Both the position numbers and the translations under genes were made by a program. Below are positions 36,801-49,400 of a stretch of 64,000 nucleotides of DNA, one piece after another. Under the pieces are notes generated by a model. It was given only the letters and a program-made list of their open reading frames with translations, ran no database searches and was not told the DNA's origin. Origin of the DNA: Paracentrotus lividus. Taxonomy: Eukaryota; Echinodermata; Echinoidea; Camarodonta; Echinidae. How positions within the stretch are numbered: position 1 is the stretch's first letter; each line of letters opens with the position of its first letter. Location of the stretch: positions 3,198,896-3,262,895 of the forward strand of contig CALNVZ010002100.1 in assembly GCA_940671915.1 (NCBI GenBank). The letters are read 5' to 3'.

Positions 36801-38456
36801 TGCGTGGTGTGCATTGAGAGGTCAAAATTATCCAAATCAATCTCACTCTTTTTCTATTTCTGTGAATCCCATCGATGTTGCTTCATCATTCCTATACTCA
36901 TTTGTTTCCTATCATTACGTAATATTTTTGTAGTCATGATAATTTTGAAAATTCAATAAACGTGATGAGTGATACAAATTTTATATTATTTTGCTGTAGA
37001 ATATTGTTTTTAGATCAGTGAAGTATAATGCTTCTCCGAGGCCGACCCCATTCTCCATAATCCGTCTCTCTCCATCTCTCTCTCCTCCTCTCTACTTTAT
37101 CTCTACTAATTTCCCCCTCTCCGTTATCTCTCTCCTTCCCCTGTCTTTTCCATCGGATTCTCATGACTCATTTTGGCTACTTTCACTTTGCCATATTTCT
37201 AATTCACATTATTCGTTAATCTTATGTTTGGCACGTGCGTGATGCGACGTCCCACAGTGGGCCAGGCGTCAGCAAAGTCGCCAAAAACTGGTTTTCTGGT
37301 CACCTATCGCAATTTTGTTTTTTAATATCTTCAGCAAAGATAGCAACCTCTGAACATCTCCATATAAAATATTTCATCATGAAATTGATTTTTATTGGTT
37401 ATTTTTTCTTTGAAATGCAGAAATTGACTTGTTACGTGCGTACACCAAGTGTAAATGACAAATTTTCGTTATATTTGGGATTTTTTACTAAATGGGTAGT
37501 TCAATAACATATTTAAAATTAAATTTGCTTGTTTAAGAATGATCATTTTTATTGCCATTGAAGTTACAAAGACAAATAATTAAGTTACTCGGAAAGTAAT
37601 TGGAGAACCACTAAATTAATGGGGGAAATTGCATTTCTTTATTCATACGCATAGATTTCTCAAAATTGCTGCCGATTGCTGCGCTAAAATTTACAATGAG
37701 CAGGTCTTCTGTTATAGTTTATGCTTTAATTCATACCAATTTAGCTGCACCATCTGCAACCTTCGGAGATATACCAATTTCCATCCGCATGTTCGCCTAT
37801 TTACCGTCAAATCTGCTAAAAAAGCGATAATGCGCAGTATTGCGCACACAAAGTTCTCACCGTAGTGGCGTAAATTATCTCAAATTGAAAGCCCGAAAAA
37901 ACCAAAACAGACCAAAACACATGAATACAATGATTTTCATGGAAATACAGACATGTCGTGCTTAGGGGGTGATATATGTCCTTAGACTGGTTACCCCCTC
38001 CCCCGACCTATCAATTTCATGACATCTGAATTGATCTTAAATCTTAAATAGTATTTATGATATTTAATTTGGGGTCACTTATGGGGAGGGGGTGCTGCAT
38101 GAAATGAAACATTTATGGATGCTCCACAACTTCATGAATCTGAATCTACATTAAACCTGGACGATTAACTTTTGTTCATGCCATAAACATGGTGTTACAG
38201 GACCGTGTCAAATGCCTTTGTAATTTTTGGGACCAATAGGAAGCGTTAGTCGTACAATATTATATATTTTGTATATATTTTTGTTAAAGCAAATTAATTC
38301 CTTCTGTGTTGGAAAAGGTTTTTATTCTAAAAATTGAATGGCCGTAGGTCATTAGCAATTTCCAAGGTCTTCATAATTGTATAGACATTTTGGGCCTTCT
38401 CCAGTAATTTTTACATGGTCAAATTGGTTGAACAAAGATTGGTTTAGAAATTAGGA
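30857..38456 (+). repeat. Direct duplication, copy B (7.6 kb)
   Basis: This is the second copy of 23185-30831, 7600 against 7647 bases, and starts immediately after the N gap. It ends at TAGAAATTAGGA, beyond which unique sequence continues. Small ORFs that appear in only one copy (for example 31820-32122 plus) are created by single-base indels and are not evidence for genes. Confidence 0.95.
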
Positions 38457-39596
38457 ATAAACAACATTTTGCTCCTGATAGTAATTACTTAGAAAAGCTC
38501 TTAATATCAGATCAATCATCTCCAACATTCCAATCCTTTGTAGTTTTCTTCTTTTTGTCCAGATATTGTGGTAGGATAGAGGAAAGTTTCTTTATTCAAG
38601 TGGATTTAGATTATAATCGTCTGAGCGGGGGTTGGTAAAGTTACCGTTATACGTATTGTATCTTGATGCTGCACTATCATAAAAGAGACTTATTTCACAA
38701 TTATCAGGGGTCTTTAAAAGTTTTATTATGATAAACTGTAATTATTTTATTGTTTGCGATTTGGAAAATAAACATACAATACAAACAATAAGTCAATAAG
38801 AAGAATCGTAGATATAAATTGCAATAACTTTTCGCATAATCAAGAACAAATAGCCAAATCAAAAATAATTTTGATGAACTAGGCTACCTGGTCTCATTCA
38901 GAGAAACCGTATTTTTTTATGAATTAAAAAAAGAGACTCCCCTTTCATTAGTTCTTAAAACCCCATTAAAGTTAAAAATATATAATCTCTCCAAAAAAAG
39001 GCATTTTCTCTCGTCCCAGTTAAAAAACCCACGCATGTTAATGAAGTCAGATAATTTAAAGATTACTTTAATCATGTTAACATGTTTCCGGGTCTCATAA
39101 CCCTTACAACCTCACTTATGAAATCGCGCGTAACCAGGGGGGGGGGCTGGGTTTTCGGGCGAGTTCGAACGAACCCCCGCGTTGCTCAGGCGACTCTCCC
39201 AGAGCCGGAATTCGACATTTAACCCCCAAAATAAAAATGGAATAAAATATGGATAAAATTTTGTTATGGTATTTGTTTTGCTTATCGAAATTTGTTTGGG
39301 GCCGATGGACCTAGCCTATCTCCTATAGCTAACATTATGGTACCTTATTCGCGCGAACCGCGTGACGTGAAAAAGTTTTGATGTACCTTTTTTGCTCGCC
39401 GCGAGTGAACGTTAAAAAATTTGGAATGCACCTTAAAGTTTATTGTCCACTTTTGCAGTTTTCGAACCCCTCCCGTAAAAATCCTTACGGGCCTGAATAA
39501 TATCATTATGTAACTTTTTAAAAATAAATCCACTCTAACCAATCAGAAATGGGAATTTTAATGACGTCATAGGACATTTGAAAATACTCATTTATT
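38457..39596. other. Intergenic AT-rich region
   Basis: No gene is recognised. A GC-richer stretch at about 39120-39220 starts with poly-G and reads GGGCGAGTTCGAACGAACCC, a short inverted repeat (GGTTCGTTC against GAACGAACC type). A CCAAT-like word followed by TGACGTCA lies at about 39539-39570 and recurs at about 40091-40122. Confidence 0.4.
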
Positions 39597-39695
39597 TTCA
39601 AGCTGTCTGGTTTCAAATTTATCACACAGCAGTTGCGTGTGTTTCTACCAATTTGCATGGTTTCTACCGTTGGAGACAAATGAATAAATTAATTG
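39597..39695 (+). mobile_element. SINE body fragment, 5'-truncated
   Basis: The segment AGCTGTCTGGTTTCAAATTT through GTTGGAGACAAATGAATAA matches the body of the SINE at 39788-39978 in the same orientation, but lacks the tRNA-like head. It is probably an older or truncated insertion of the same family next to the full copy. Confidence 0.55.
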
Positions 39696-39787
39696 TTTAT
39701 TTAACATTCCCAACGGCGTAAAGAATTTCCTTTACGTTTGATTGTTCATGTATACTATATAGGATAGTATGACCTTGAATCGCTAAG

Positions 39788-39978
39788 GGCTCTCCGGTGG
39801 TTAGCGGTTATTGACAGTGGTCAAGCAATCCACAGTCGTTGGGGTTCGAATCCGCCCGGGCAGCCTATTGATTTTTTCATAGCTGTCTGGTTTCAAATTT
39901 ATCACCACAGCAGATTGGCGTTGTGTTTCTACCAATTTGATGGTTCTACCGTTGGAGACAAATGAATAATATAATTGT
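39788..39978 (+). mobile_element. tRNA-derived SINE candidate
   Basis: The first 78 bases (39788-39865) are tRNA-like. They contain an A-box-like TGGTTAGCGG (39798-39807), a perfect B box GGTTCGAATCC (39843-39853) and ends GGCTCTC/GGCAGCC that pair at six of seven positions. The body starts at TATTGATTTTTTCATAGCTG and matches the fragment at 39597-39695. This head-plus-body structure is that of a Pol III-transcribed SINE. The anticodon and D arms do not fold cleanly, so it is unlikely to be a functional tRNA gene. The 3' tail is not well defined. Confidence 0.6.
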
Positions 39979-42016
39979 CTACTCTTATTGGTGTTTCTCA
40001 TGTCTTGAAACACCCTATAACTCCTCCATCTCCGCTCTTAAATCAAATAAAATGAATATGCCTATGTGTTACTATTGGATATTTGTCTTGTCCAATCAGG
40101 AAAAAAGCATTTTAATGACGTCATAAGTTTTTGAATTGTTCTTCATCAAATTTTCTGCGGGCTTGAACCATAGGAGACTTCTCTTTAAGAATTTAGTTAC
40201 CGTTCGGTGGGAATTGGTTTTTGTGCCTTTTGGTTTTCAATTTCTTGGCCCACTTGGTGCGTGTCCCCTCCCCAATCTGCATCAGATGGAGCTTAATTAA
40301 TACAGATCGTGTCACTAATTAAGAAGGCTTAGCATCCACAGTAAGCGGATGCATACCACTTGAATCATGGGGTTCACTTTGGGGTTATGCAAGTAGGAGC
40401 ATTATGAACGTTGAGCTTCTATTTTTAAATCAATATTCAGGCAGCTGGTTTACAAAATACAGTAACAAACTTATACGTTTCATAACAAAGCGTTGATAAC
40501 TATCGAAAAAATGTTGCCTTAAAAAAAATTATAAAAATAAAAATAAAAATAAAATACTAGTCATGTTTGTTAATGCTTTATGTTTAAGGGGGTATTTAAT
40601 ATCATACGCTGACACCATTTCGTTAGATTAATTTTACTGATAATAATGATATTATGCCCTTTTTTTAAAGGCATGATAATGAAGACAAAGACAGTGTAAT
40701 CTCATTATAAAAATAATATGCTATGCTAGGTAAGACAAAACAAATATTTACAAATATTTACATTTTGTTTTCCTGAAAGTGCACTTTTTGTGGTTTGGTT
40801 AAGGTGAGCCTGGATTAAACTTGGATCTTCTTACAGACAGGGTGTCTAGGAAGGGGCTATATTTATATATTAATTACTGATGTGTCGTTATCAATTGGCG
40901 CCAACACATATCAAGAATACTTCCTATAACATACACCTGTCTATCCGTCTGCAAAACAATAGTGACTAACAATATTATGATTACATAACATTCAGATTGC
41001 AATGGGATGCACTGGCAATGCACCATAATGACCCTCAACATGAAAGGCTTGACTGAATGCGAACGCCTAATAATCTCAAGTTGTTTTAAATATTTCATAT
41101 TGGTTGATATTAATGTATAATTGTATTAAAAAATAAATATAATGCTCTACAACTTTTCCACCATTGGAGTTTATCATCGTACATTACTCACGTTGGTGAG
41201 ATGTCCATTGTATATTGGTTTAAGTTGTTGTTGTTGTGTTTTATTACGATTTGGGTTGTTAGTATGAGGTCTTTATAATGGCAAATTTTTGTAGTTTGTA
41301 AAGAATTTTAGTATACAAAGAAGACGGATTTAGGAAACTGCCCCTTTGTCACTAAATTAACCATTTATAAAACATCGTCTACAAAAGATGCAATGTTTTT
41401 GTTTGGCATTGGACAGGAAGCGGATGTTGTCTTCTGTGGAGCTCAGATGTTTTGAATAAAGGAATGATGTAATGCCTGGTCAAAATTAGTTCCGTCTTAA
41501 CTTTAATTTGTCATGTTTACCTGTAGTTCAATTTTAATGCTTAAAAAATACATATTCATATGTAAAATGTGTTAAACAACGTTTACTCTACACCCCAATT
41601 ATTTTCCATTATACTCTCTCTCCTTTTTGCTGGACGTGTCAGACATTAATTTTGCCTTTTGTTAACCCATTAATATAGGTTTTCCCGGCCAATTTCATAC
41701 ATTTATCATTCGTTTTCATTTAATGTGTATTCAAATTTGTGTGTTTGATGCAACAGACTGACTTTAGTCAAAAAATTTCGTGTTCATGCTCTCAGATTCG
41801 TTTTTAGGCACACAAAGTAATGGTTGCAAAGTTCAAATTCGGATATAGGCATTTAATTTCATTATTTGGGCATTCAAATTAGTGCAAATTTGAGTATACG
41901 GAATGAAATGTCGTCATGATGAAGAAGAATTTGAATAATTATTGCCGAATGTATATGCTTAATATTATGTGAAGTAGAATGCGCAAATACGATACCGATC
42001 ACAACAATCGTTAATT
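39979..42016. other. Intergenic AT-rich region
   Basis: No gene is supported. An AAATA-rich simple tract lies at about 40528-40555. Short frames such as 40874-41098 minus show no motif. Confidence 0.45.
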
Positions 42017-42644
42017 TTGATGATTGAATACGATTTTGACTGGCAACATTTCGATGTAGCAGCGTTTTTTCCGAAAATGAATGCCTCTAATATGCAATAA
42101 TTATTGATTGACAAAACAATGAAATTGGCCGGGAAAACCTATATTAAGAGCACGTTTTTATTTGATTTTTCTTGAAAATGGTATATGGCAAAACAAGAAT
42201 GGATGTATTAATAATGAACAAGCATAAGCTTATTCCTGATTCATGACGTCAGAAGACAGAAATTCTAAAGGTTTCGGATTGGTTTCTATGGACCAAACAT
42301 TACGGGGACTGCTTGTGTATAGGGCCTACACCCTGTCAAAATCATGGACGACCAGGCCAATTCATTTTTTGTCACATCTGAAGTGTATACATTTATTTTT
42401 TGGGATGAAAAATGATATTTGAACCATATATGCCATGATAAAGACAAAGAATTATCGTCTTTCAGTTAATAACGTTATAATGAGTTGTATCCTAACTTCC
42501 CTGCCCCTCAATTTCCCTACGCATTCAACCGTCTTGACCACCAATGATATACAGACACGTGATCACTCTTGTGCGCCAATCACAAGCGATTATTCATTCA
42601 CAACAAAGAATATCGCTTCGTCTTACTTCATTTTCTATTTTAAT

Positions 42645-43005
42645 GTACTCAGTAGGATACTAAACATGTTATGAGATTGTGTCATTAAAAAAAATATATA
42701 TTCATGCTTAATTTGGTGAAATGTACACCCACAAACAGAAACGGGCGACTCGTCAACTGAAGAAAGTTCGGACATCAGAGAACGACTGAAAGGGGACAAA
42801 GAACTTCGTCTTATTTTATTTTCTGTTTTCATCTACTCAGTAGGATACTGAACATGTTACGAGATTGTATCATTTAATATCTTTATGTTATTGTTATATT
42901 CATGCTTATTTGGTGAAATGTACACCCACAAACCGGAACGAAGAACTCGTCAACCGAAGAAAGTTCGGACATCAGAAAACGTCTGAAAGGGGACAAAGAA
43001 TATTA
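42645..43005 (+). repeat. Two tandem copies of a 185-bp unit
   Basis: Units of about 185 bp start with CTCAGTAGGATACTRAACATG (42648 and 42835). Both include GGTGAAATGTACACCCACAAAC, split by a few changes, and AGAAAGTTCGGACATCAGA, followed by GAAAGGGGACAAAGAA. The divergence is modest. The mirrored pair occurs in the right arm at about 62990-63365. It is non-coding as far as I can see. Confidence 0.75.
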
Positions 43006-43611
43006 AATGATATCGTCTGCCTATTTGAATTAGAAAACGTCGTGGTTGACGAGTTATTATTGGCATGACTCTATAATTAGAAGTCCCCGGTTTGTAAGCG
43101 GAATGAGTTTTCCCCCTTGCATCTATAAACAGGGCGTTATGTTGTGCATAATATTCTACAGCGGTCGATAATAGTGACTTACCGACGGCTATGGGATTAG
43201 GACAGAGCCAATTAACGCAGGTTATTATTAGCATTTTAATCATGAATTATTGAAATAAATCATGACCCGACCGACAAATGACGTCAGTCTGAACGAAAAG
43301 ACAGACAGAAAGGGTTTGTTTAATTGTGAGTATAGTAGTCTTTTTGTTTTAAATGGAGCTAATAAATGGCTTGCATATAAAGCGTCATGGTATGGTATAT
43401 TATGTGTTGCAAACAGTATCATGCAATAAGATTGACGCACTGAATCTGGTCAAAAAGAAAATTTAAAAAAGATTGTGTATTCTGAAGATATTGGGAATAA
43501 CAGCTCAATATTGCTTATTTTTGTTTATTTCTTGTTTTATCACACTTATTCAATATTGTGCGATATTATCAACAGTATCGCCTGAAGATGGATTTGAGAT
43601 TTAATAACCCC

Positions 43612-43680
43612 CCCCCCCCCTTAATCCATCTTGCATTCACAACTCTCTCTCTCTGTCTCTCTATCTTTCTTCATTTCTAT
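43612..43680 (+). repeat. Poly-C and CT-rich tract
   Basis: A run of 11 C is followed by CTCTCT-type repeats. The mirrored tract in the right arm (about 62300-62360) is altered by indels. Confidence 0.7.
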
Positions 43681-44387
43681 CTACTGTATAGACAGCATCT
43701 CACGCAGTACCTCTTCTTTTTCAAGGCGGCAGGGATATCGCACTTTCATGACGCAGTAGAATATACGTGCATGGATAAAAGTATAATGCTCTTCTCATAC
43801 GTCAATGCATTATCTTTCCTAAACCAATAACTCAAGTTTCAAAAATACTCTTAAAACACATATTCCATATTAATGACAAGGTTTAGTACATTGTCACATT
43901 ATCTGTGTCACGTTGGATGAAGCACATGACAGTGCTGAAATAACGTGACTCAAAATGTTTTGGGAAACGACTGGACAATGCGTCATAAAATACAATAGTC
44001 ACATGATGAACACTAACTGATACATATCATAATCATGCATGGCAACATTATTACGTCTTACTTTAATTTCTTCTTCTGCTTTGATTTTAAAATACATATC
44101 TCAATTTTTCTAAAGAAAAGAGGGTAGGTGTTGCTACAATTATCGCGTATTTATAATACCCACAACGTTATTTATGTGATTTATTATTTGTAGGGTGCAA
44201 GGTCTTATTAAAGAATTATCATTATTTGTTTTTATTGTGCTGCCTTTTCAGACCAATAGTTAAACCATTGTATACGAGGCCTAATTAACAGTTAACATTG
44301 ACCAGATTCCTGAGTATTTCATAAGCCTGCAAACTGGAATTATTCATCGCTGAACCCATTAAATCCCCCAAATTATACTGCATGAAT

Positions 44388-44452
44388 TAATATATATATA
44401 TATAATATATAAATATATATTATATATATATATATATATTTAAATATATGTA
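44388..44452. repeat. TA microsatellite
   Basis: A TATATA tract of about 60 bases with small interruptions. The mirrored copy (about 61405-61490) differs in length and interruptions, as expected for slippage-prone sequence. Confidence 0.85.
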
Positions 44453-45660
44453 TGGTTTCTTTCTCTTGTGTTACTGCACGTGTGGTGACATGATACCTTG
44501 TAAGAAAAGAAGAAGATACCTTATCATGTCATGCACTCAGAAGGTATGCATACTACCCAGCTTCCACCCCCGAACACACCTCCAACATTCTAAACGACAC
44601 CTGAGATCAAATACCCCAGACAAGAGATCATTCTGCATTCCTCAGAGGTTGATTGGAGGGGATGCGCTCCGATGATGGTCTAACATCTACGATGGAAATC
44701 TTGTGGAACTATTTGGGGTCCTCTTTCAGTCACTATATTAAGCTAGGAATGTTTTTCTCCTAATTATTTTAGATATCCGTAAGAGCCAACAGACTGGTTA
44801 TCTTGACATTGTGAAAATGATAAAAAAAATGTGAAAATTAGCATTGACCATTCAGGCTGAGTGCAATAATATCGTTTTTTTTTTGTTTTTTTTTAACCCA
44901 CACGAAACAAGGGATGTAGCCATTCGTCCGTCTTAAAATCAGCAATAGGCCTAAGATGTATTAATAAATAAATAAATATTAAAGTCACGTGGTTTTTTTC
45001 AGCCTGGATGTGTATATTGATCTTGGTTTGACCGCTATAGCAGTTTGTCGGCGAGTTCATTTTGATGACAGACAGACTCAAAACCCCTTTAGCATAAAAT
45101 TATCTTCTGACGTCATGACAAGATTGTATCTCTTTGTGATCCTCAAGGAAGAGAAACCCTTGAGGACCTCAACAGTCAAATCGTTTGAGATGTTCAGAGC
45201 CGCCACAAGGAGGAGAACCCCGAAGACGTTTGAGATGTTCCGAAGCATGTATACCTTGGCAGCTACAACTCTTTGGTATGCGCCTTATCAACACGACACA
45301 AGACGTCATCGGAAAAGCGATCCCTCGACTTGAGCTCGACCTGATCTTATATCCTTTCTCTTGATATCCTTGCTCTTCTGTCGCGATAACTTGAGCCAAG
45401 TTATTCTTGAAATGTAATATTGCGCGTGGACAGTGATGGGAGAGGTAGACTGAAGGTCACAGGGGGGATAGTGAACTTTAAGGGGGAGAAAAGAAGAAGA
45501 ATGCTGGAGAAGTAATACTGATATCAGGTAAAAAAGAAAAGTAAAGGTTCATTGAGCATACGGACAGAAGATGTGAGATGAGATGAAGATGCAAATCTTT
45601 AGAGGTCCACCCATAATATAGGTAACTTAATGCAGAATCATTGATCCTGAATCTAACTAA

Positions 45661-45890
45661 GGGTGCTATCTCACTTCGCGGAGACGTCTCCGGGACAGAA
45701 TAGAAATTTCGTCTCTGCGACGGATAAAATTAGAGACGTCTTTAAGACGTCTCCTGAATTTCGGAGACGGATTTTGTTTCATAAATTGTCGCGGAGACGT
45801 CTCGGAGACGTCTCTAATACTATTTATCCGTCGCGGAGACGAAATTTCTATTCTGTCGCGGAGACGTCTCCGCGAAGTGAGATAGCACCC
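45661..45890. mobile_element. Near-perfect palindromic MITE rich in GAGACGTCTC
   Basis: This 230-bp unit begins GGGTGCTATCTCACTTCGCG and ends with the reverse complement. The outer 65 bases of each end are almost identical, and the stem continues nearly to the centre. The self-complementary word GAGACGTCTC, or part of it, recurs within each arm. The GC and CpG content is high against AT-rich surroundings. It is flanked by TAA and TTA, which extend the palindrome. Open frames on both strands here are consequences of the symmetry. It is probably a hairpin-type non-autonomous DNA transposon. Confidence 0.75.
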
Positions 45891-46244
45891 TTACGTTCAT
45901 GATCTTGAATTGTAATAACAATGACAACAAAAAAAATAAATAAATAAAAGAACTGCTGAAACTGCTTATCCAAGAAGAAAATCGAGTAAAAAAAAAAGAG
46001 TCTGAGCTTTCGATCATAGAAGAATCTTCGACAGAGACAAAATGACAACATTGTAAAGAATTACATAATGATGAAAACAAATTATTTATAAAGAATTTCA
46101 GAGAATTAAATGAAGTGTAAATTGTAAGTTTAATTTCAGTTTTGGTAGGCCGAGATAAAACGTAACTCGATCGAACAGGATGTCATTCGCAGTGAGCAAA
46201 GTTGGAAAGTGAATGCGTCAAGTTATCTTATATCAAGATTATAA

Positions 46245-46489
46245 TCATAATTTCTCGCAGTTCAGAGGACCGCAGACTGTTGGCAGTAATGACGAGTCAT
46301 GATGCAAGCATTGAACTTTTGTCGAACCGCAATGGATGTAGCCTTTCCATGATTTTCTACAAGCAGGTGTACCACATTCCGTATTGCAGGAGGGGGTCAT
46401 GTCAAGCCGCACAAGTACATATTCTGGCCGAGTGGTTTACCACACTGACAATGTTCACAGTTGCTGCTTGCTTTGACTTTGTCTCCTAG
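46245..46489 (-). CDS. Candidate Cys-rich exon, possibly VWC-like
   Basis: On the minus strand an acceptor-like GCGGTTCAG at 46490-46498 precedes a segment reading GDKVKASSNCEHCQCGKP. After a one-base frame change it reads TPSCNTECGTPACRKSWKGY, then IHCGSTKVQCLHHDS and VCGPLNCEKL, ending at TGA (46245-46247). About twelve Cys in 80 residues, with CxxCxC near the start, recall von Willebrand type C or related extracellular modules. The inverted copy at about 59216-59475 keeps the first half but has other indels. It lies 4.4 kb downstream of the kinase on the same strand and would belong to a different gene. The function is not assigned. Confidence 0.35.
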
Positions 46490-46499
46490 CTGAACCGCG

Positions 46500-49400
46500 A
46501 GAGATATTCACTTCAATAAACATGATAAAGGTTGTGCAAGTTGTTCGTATTGTCGTGTTTGAATCATGAAGACCTGTTGTTAGACCACTTACAGGTGCAA
46601 CACTTGGTGTGGTAGTTTTAACCCTGTCCACTTTCCAAACTTACAGGACTCCTGGCGACCAGAGCCGAATGGGGAAAAAGTCATTGATTGGGGGAAAATA
46701 TATGCTAAATAAATTGGCACGATGGTGTAAATGATAGAAACACCACTGGATGTCTCTTTTCATGAAGTCGTGACACATGGGCAAGGAGTGACTCCTGGAC
46801 AAAACTTATAGTCCAGAGTCTGTTGCATGACTAAACAGACCACTGTCTGCTGTTGGGCTTTGGGATTGGCGAGTGTAATAACCACAGTCACCAGTCAGTA
46901 ATGACTAGGAGGAGAATAGTCCTGGAAATTATAGGTGTGTCTTCTACTCCCCTTTTCGCACTTTTGTCGTCAGTCAAGATACTGTAAGATTGTCTCCAAA
47001 CACGACACTCGCATTCAACTTGGTAGGTTTTTAGTGACTGGTGTGGTCTTTGACAGTGCCCAGGAAAAATGTTTCGGTCGGTTTGCTATACAGATGAGAT
47101 AGTGAGGATGACTTTTGACATGGTTGGTTCATGATTTTGATGGTCTTGTTTCATATTACATGTACCATTGTATTGATATTCGATCGTTACTCTATGCAGA
47201 TCGTATGCTATTAACTATATTCAATATATTTCTCAGTTGTCCATTTCAATCGAAAGGTATGGTTTAAACACTTAGAATAGCTATCTGGTGACCTGCAATG
47301 CACTGATAAAGCCATCCTATGGGGAGGGACACGTTTGTGATAACAGTCATGATGGAACCTTTCTTTTTATGCAATAGTTTCGACTGACGCCTATATAGGA
47401 AATAGTCATTGCTTTTTGCTGGCATGCGTTAGTAATATCTGAACTCATCGAGAACCATGAACTGTGAACGACCCGAAGTTGAGTAGTTATGTCACGATAT
47501 TTCTCACTGTAGAACAGGGCAAAAATGAAATTCAACACCAATTTTGACATAAAATATATAAGTCATTAAAATATAAGTATATACAGCGTACAGTATTCCA
47601 GAAGTCAACCTGTAGTATACCTGAGTAGATTCATTGGACATCATTATCGGTGTCATTGTATTAACATTGAAAAGTTCATTGGAAAGTAAGAGTCAAAATC
47701 ATGCCTGAGTTATATTCTCTTTAAAGGTTCAAGTCTTTATCTTCAAGCATTTCGTCCCTTAAAACTAGAGCCACATGACTGTGTCTGTTCAGTATTCTTA
47801 AATTAAAGAATAATCTGTTCAAATGTGATAAGTTGCGAGAGTCGGCCATCCTTGTTACCCATACCGACTACTGTAGTAACTCACTTTCCTGTTCAAACTT
47901 CAGAGGCGCCAAATGTTTTCAACGCACTTTTCTTATCTGAATCAACTTTTTGGGGGCAGTCTGACTCAGCAGCCGTGCAGCTTTGATTCAATTACTGATC
48001 GAAAAGCAACCAGAAAGGCCAGGTTTTTAACTCAGTGTGTGTGTACCTGGCGAGATTATGTCCTTAATAAAACAGAAACGACATTTTACAACGGTTTTAT
48101 ACGTCTGTTGAGTTTTATTTTTTTATTTACTCATTTTTTTATTTTCCTTTTTTCATTTTGTTTTTGTTGGGGTGTTTGTTTTACAATTATGCAACTACAA
48201 TGCCGATTATCGACATGATTGTGACTATAATCGCATGGGTGACCATCTCATGGTTGACCAACATTGGATGGGGACTAAGCTTTCCATAACCTGAAATGTA
48301 TGACACCCAACCCTAATTATGTTAGCTTTAGGTTAAGGGTTAATGCTTAGATGAGGATTCGTGTGTTTGGTTAAATGTTAATGTGTCAGAGGTACTAGGT
48401 GTCGTGGTCAGTTCATGGAATAAGCCCTCGAAGATGAACATGCATTTTATGTGCGAATGAATTGGCGTACATGTACAGAAATGATACTGCTCAAAAAGTT
48501 GGATCTTTGCCAAATCGGTAATATCATCAGCTTCTGCTCTTCAACTATCAAATTTTCATGATGGGTTTGAATAATTTATCATTCGTACTCGGTAAGATTG
48601 TATCTTTTAAATGTGTTTCAAAAAATCAAAATATTATTATCATTTGGTCAGTTTCTGTTTCGAAGAGATGAGAGGGAAAATGACCAAACATGAATGAATG
48701 CAATTGTGAGTTTAGTGGGGGAAACCCCCTCCCCCTCCTATTCAAGGCCTTTCAGTACCAGCTTCATCCATTTTTTCTTCTCCCCTTTCTTCTCCCTCTT
48801 CTCTCTCTCTCTCCCTCTTCAGCTCTCCACAATTAATATTTCCTCTACACTCATATTACAGCTTTTACTAAGATTTCATATGGTATAAATTTGTAAAATC
48901 TTATCAATTATGCGTTCATATACATCATGATGCACTATGATAATACGCTTTTTAACAGTATCATTGTTTTTGTTTTTTAAATTCAACAGTTCAGCCTTGA
49001 GAACGGCATGTACATCTCACTCTCGCTATTACCACTCTTCATTTTTACACGATTGTAGCGACTTTCTTATGTAAATCATTCCATTCCATCAAACGATCAT
49101 TTCATCAATCAATCAAGCAATATTATCATTAATAATCAATCTATCCTCTCATTAATCCATATTTCAATCAATCTTCACGCCAATCCACATCTCTGCAATG
49201 CACTAATTATACACAAAAGCACAATGTAGAAAGGTGATTTAAGTTTTCTTCGTGCCAACTGGCAAACCGTTTAATTGATATTTTTATTGCAAGTTTTTTC
49301 TTTTTTTTCCCACAATATAAAAAATACATATCTGTTATTTACAAAATTCAATTTTTAAGTTAATAACAAAAATGAACGTATAATCCCACATCAAAATTCA

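Noticed and set aside
39788..39865. Functional tRNA gene
   Set aside because: The A and B boxes are good, but the D and anticodon arms do not fold properly and the sequence continues into a SINE body that is repeated nearby.
45661..46080. ORFs 45663-45902 plus and 45820-46080 minus as genes
   Set aside because: They have the same sequence read from the two arms of a palindrome, and the frames follow from the symmetry.
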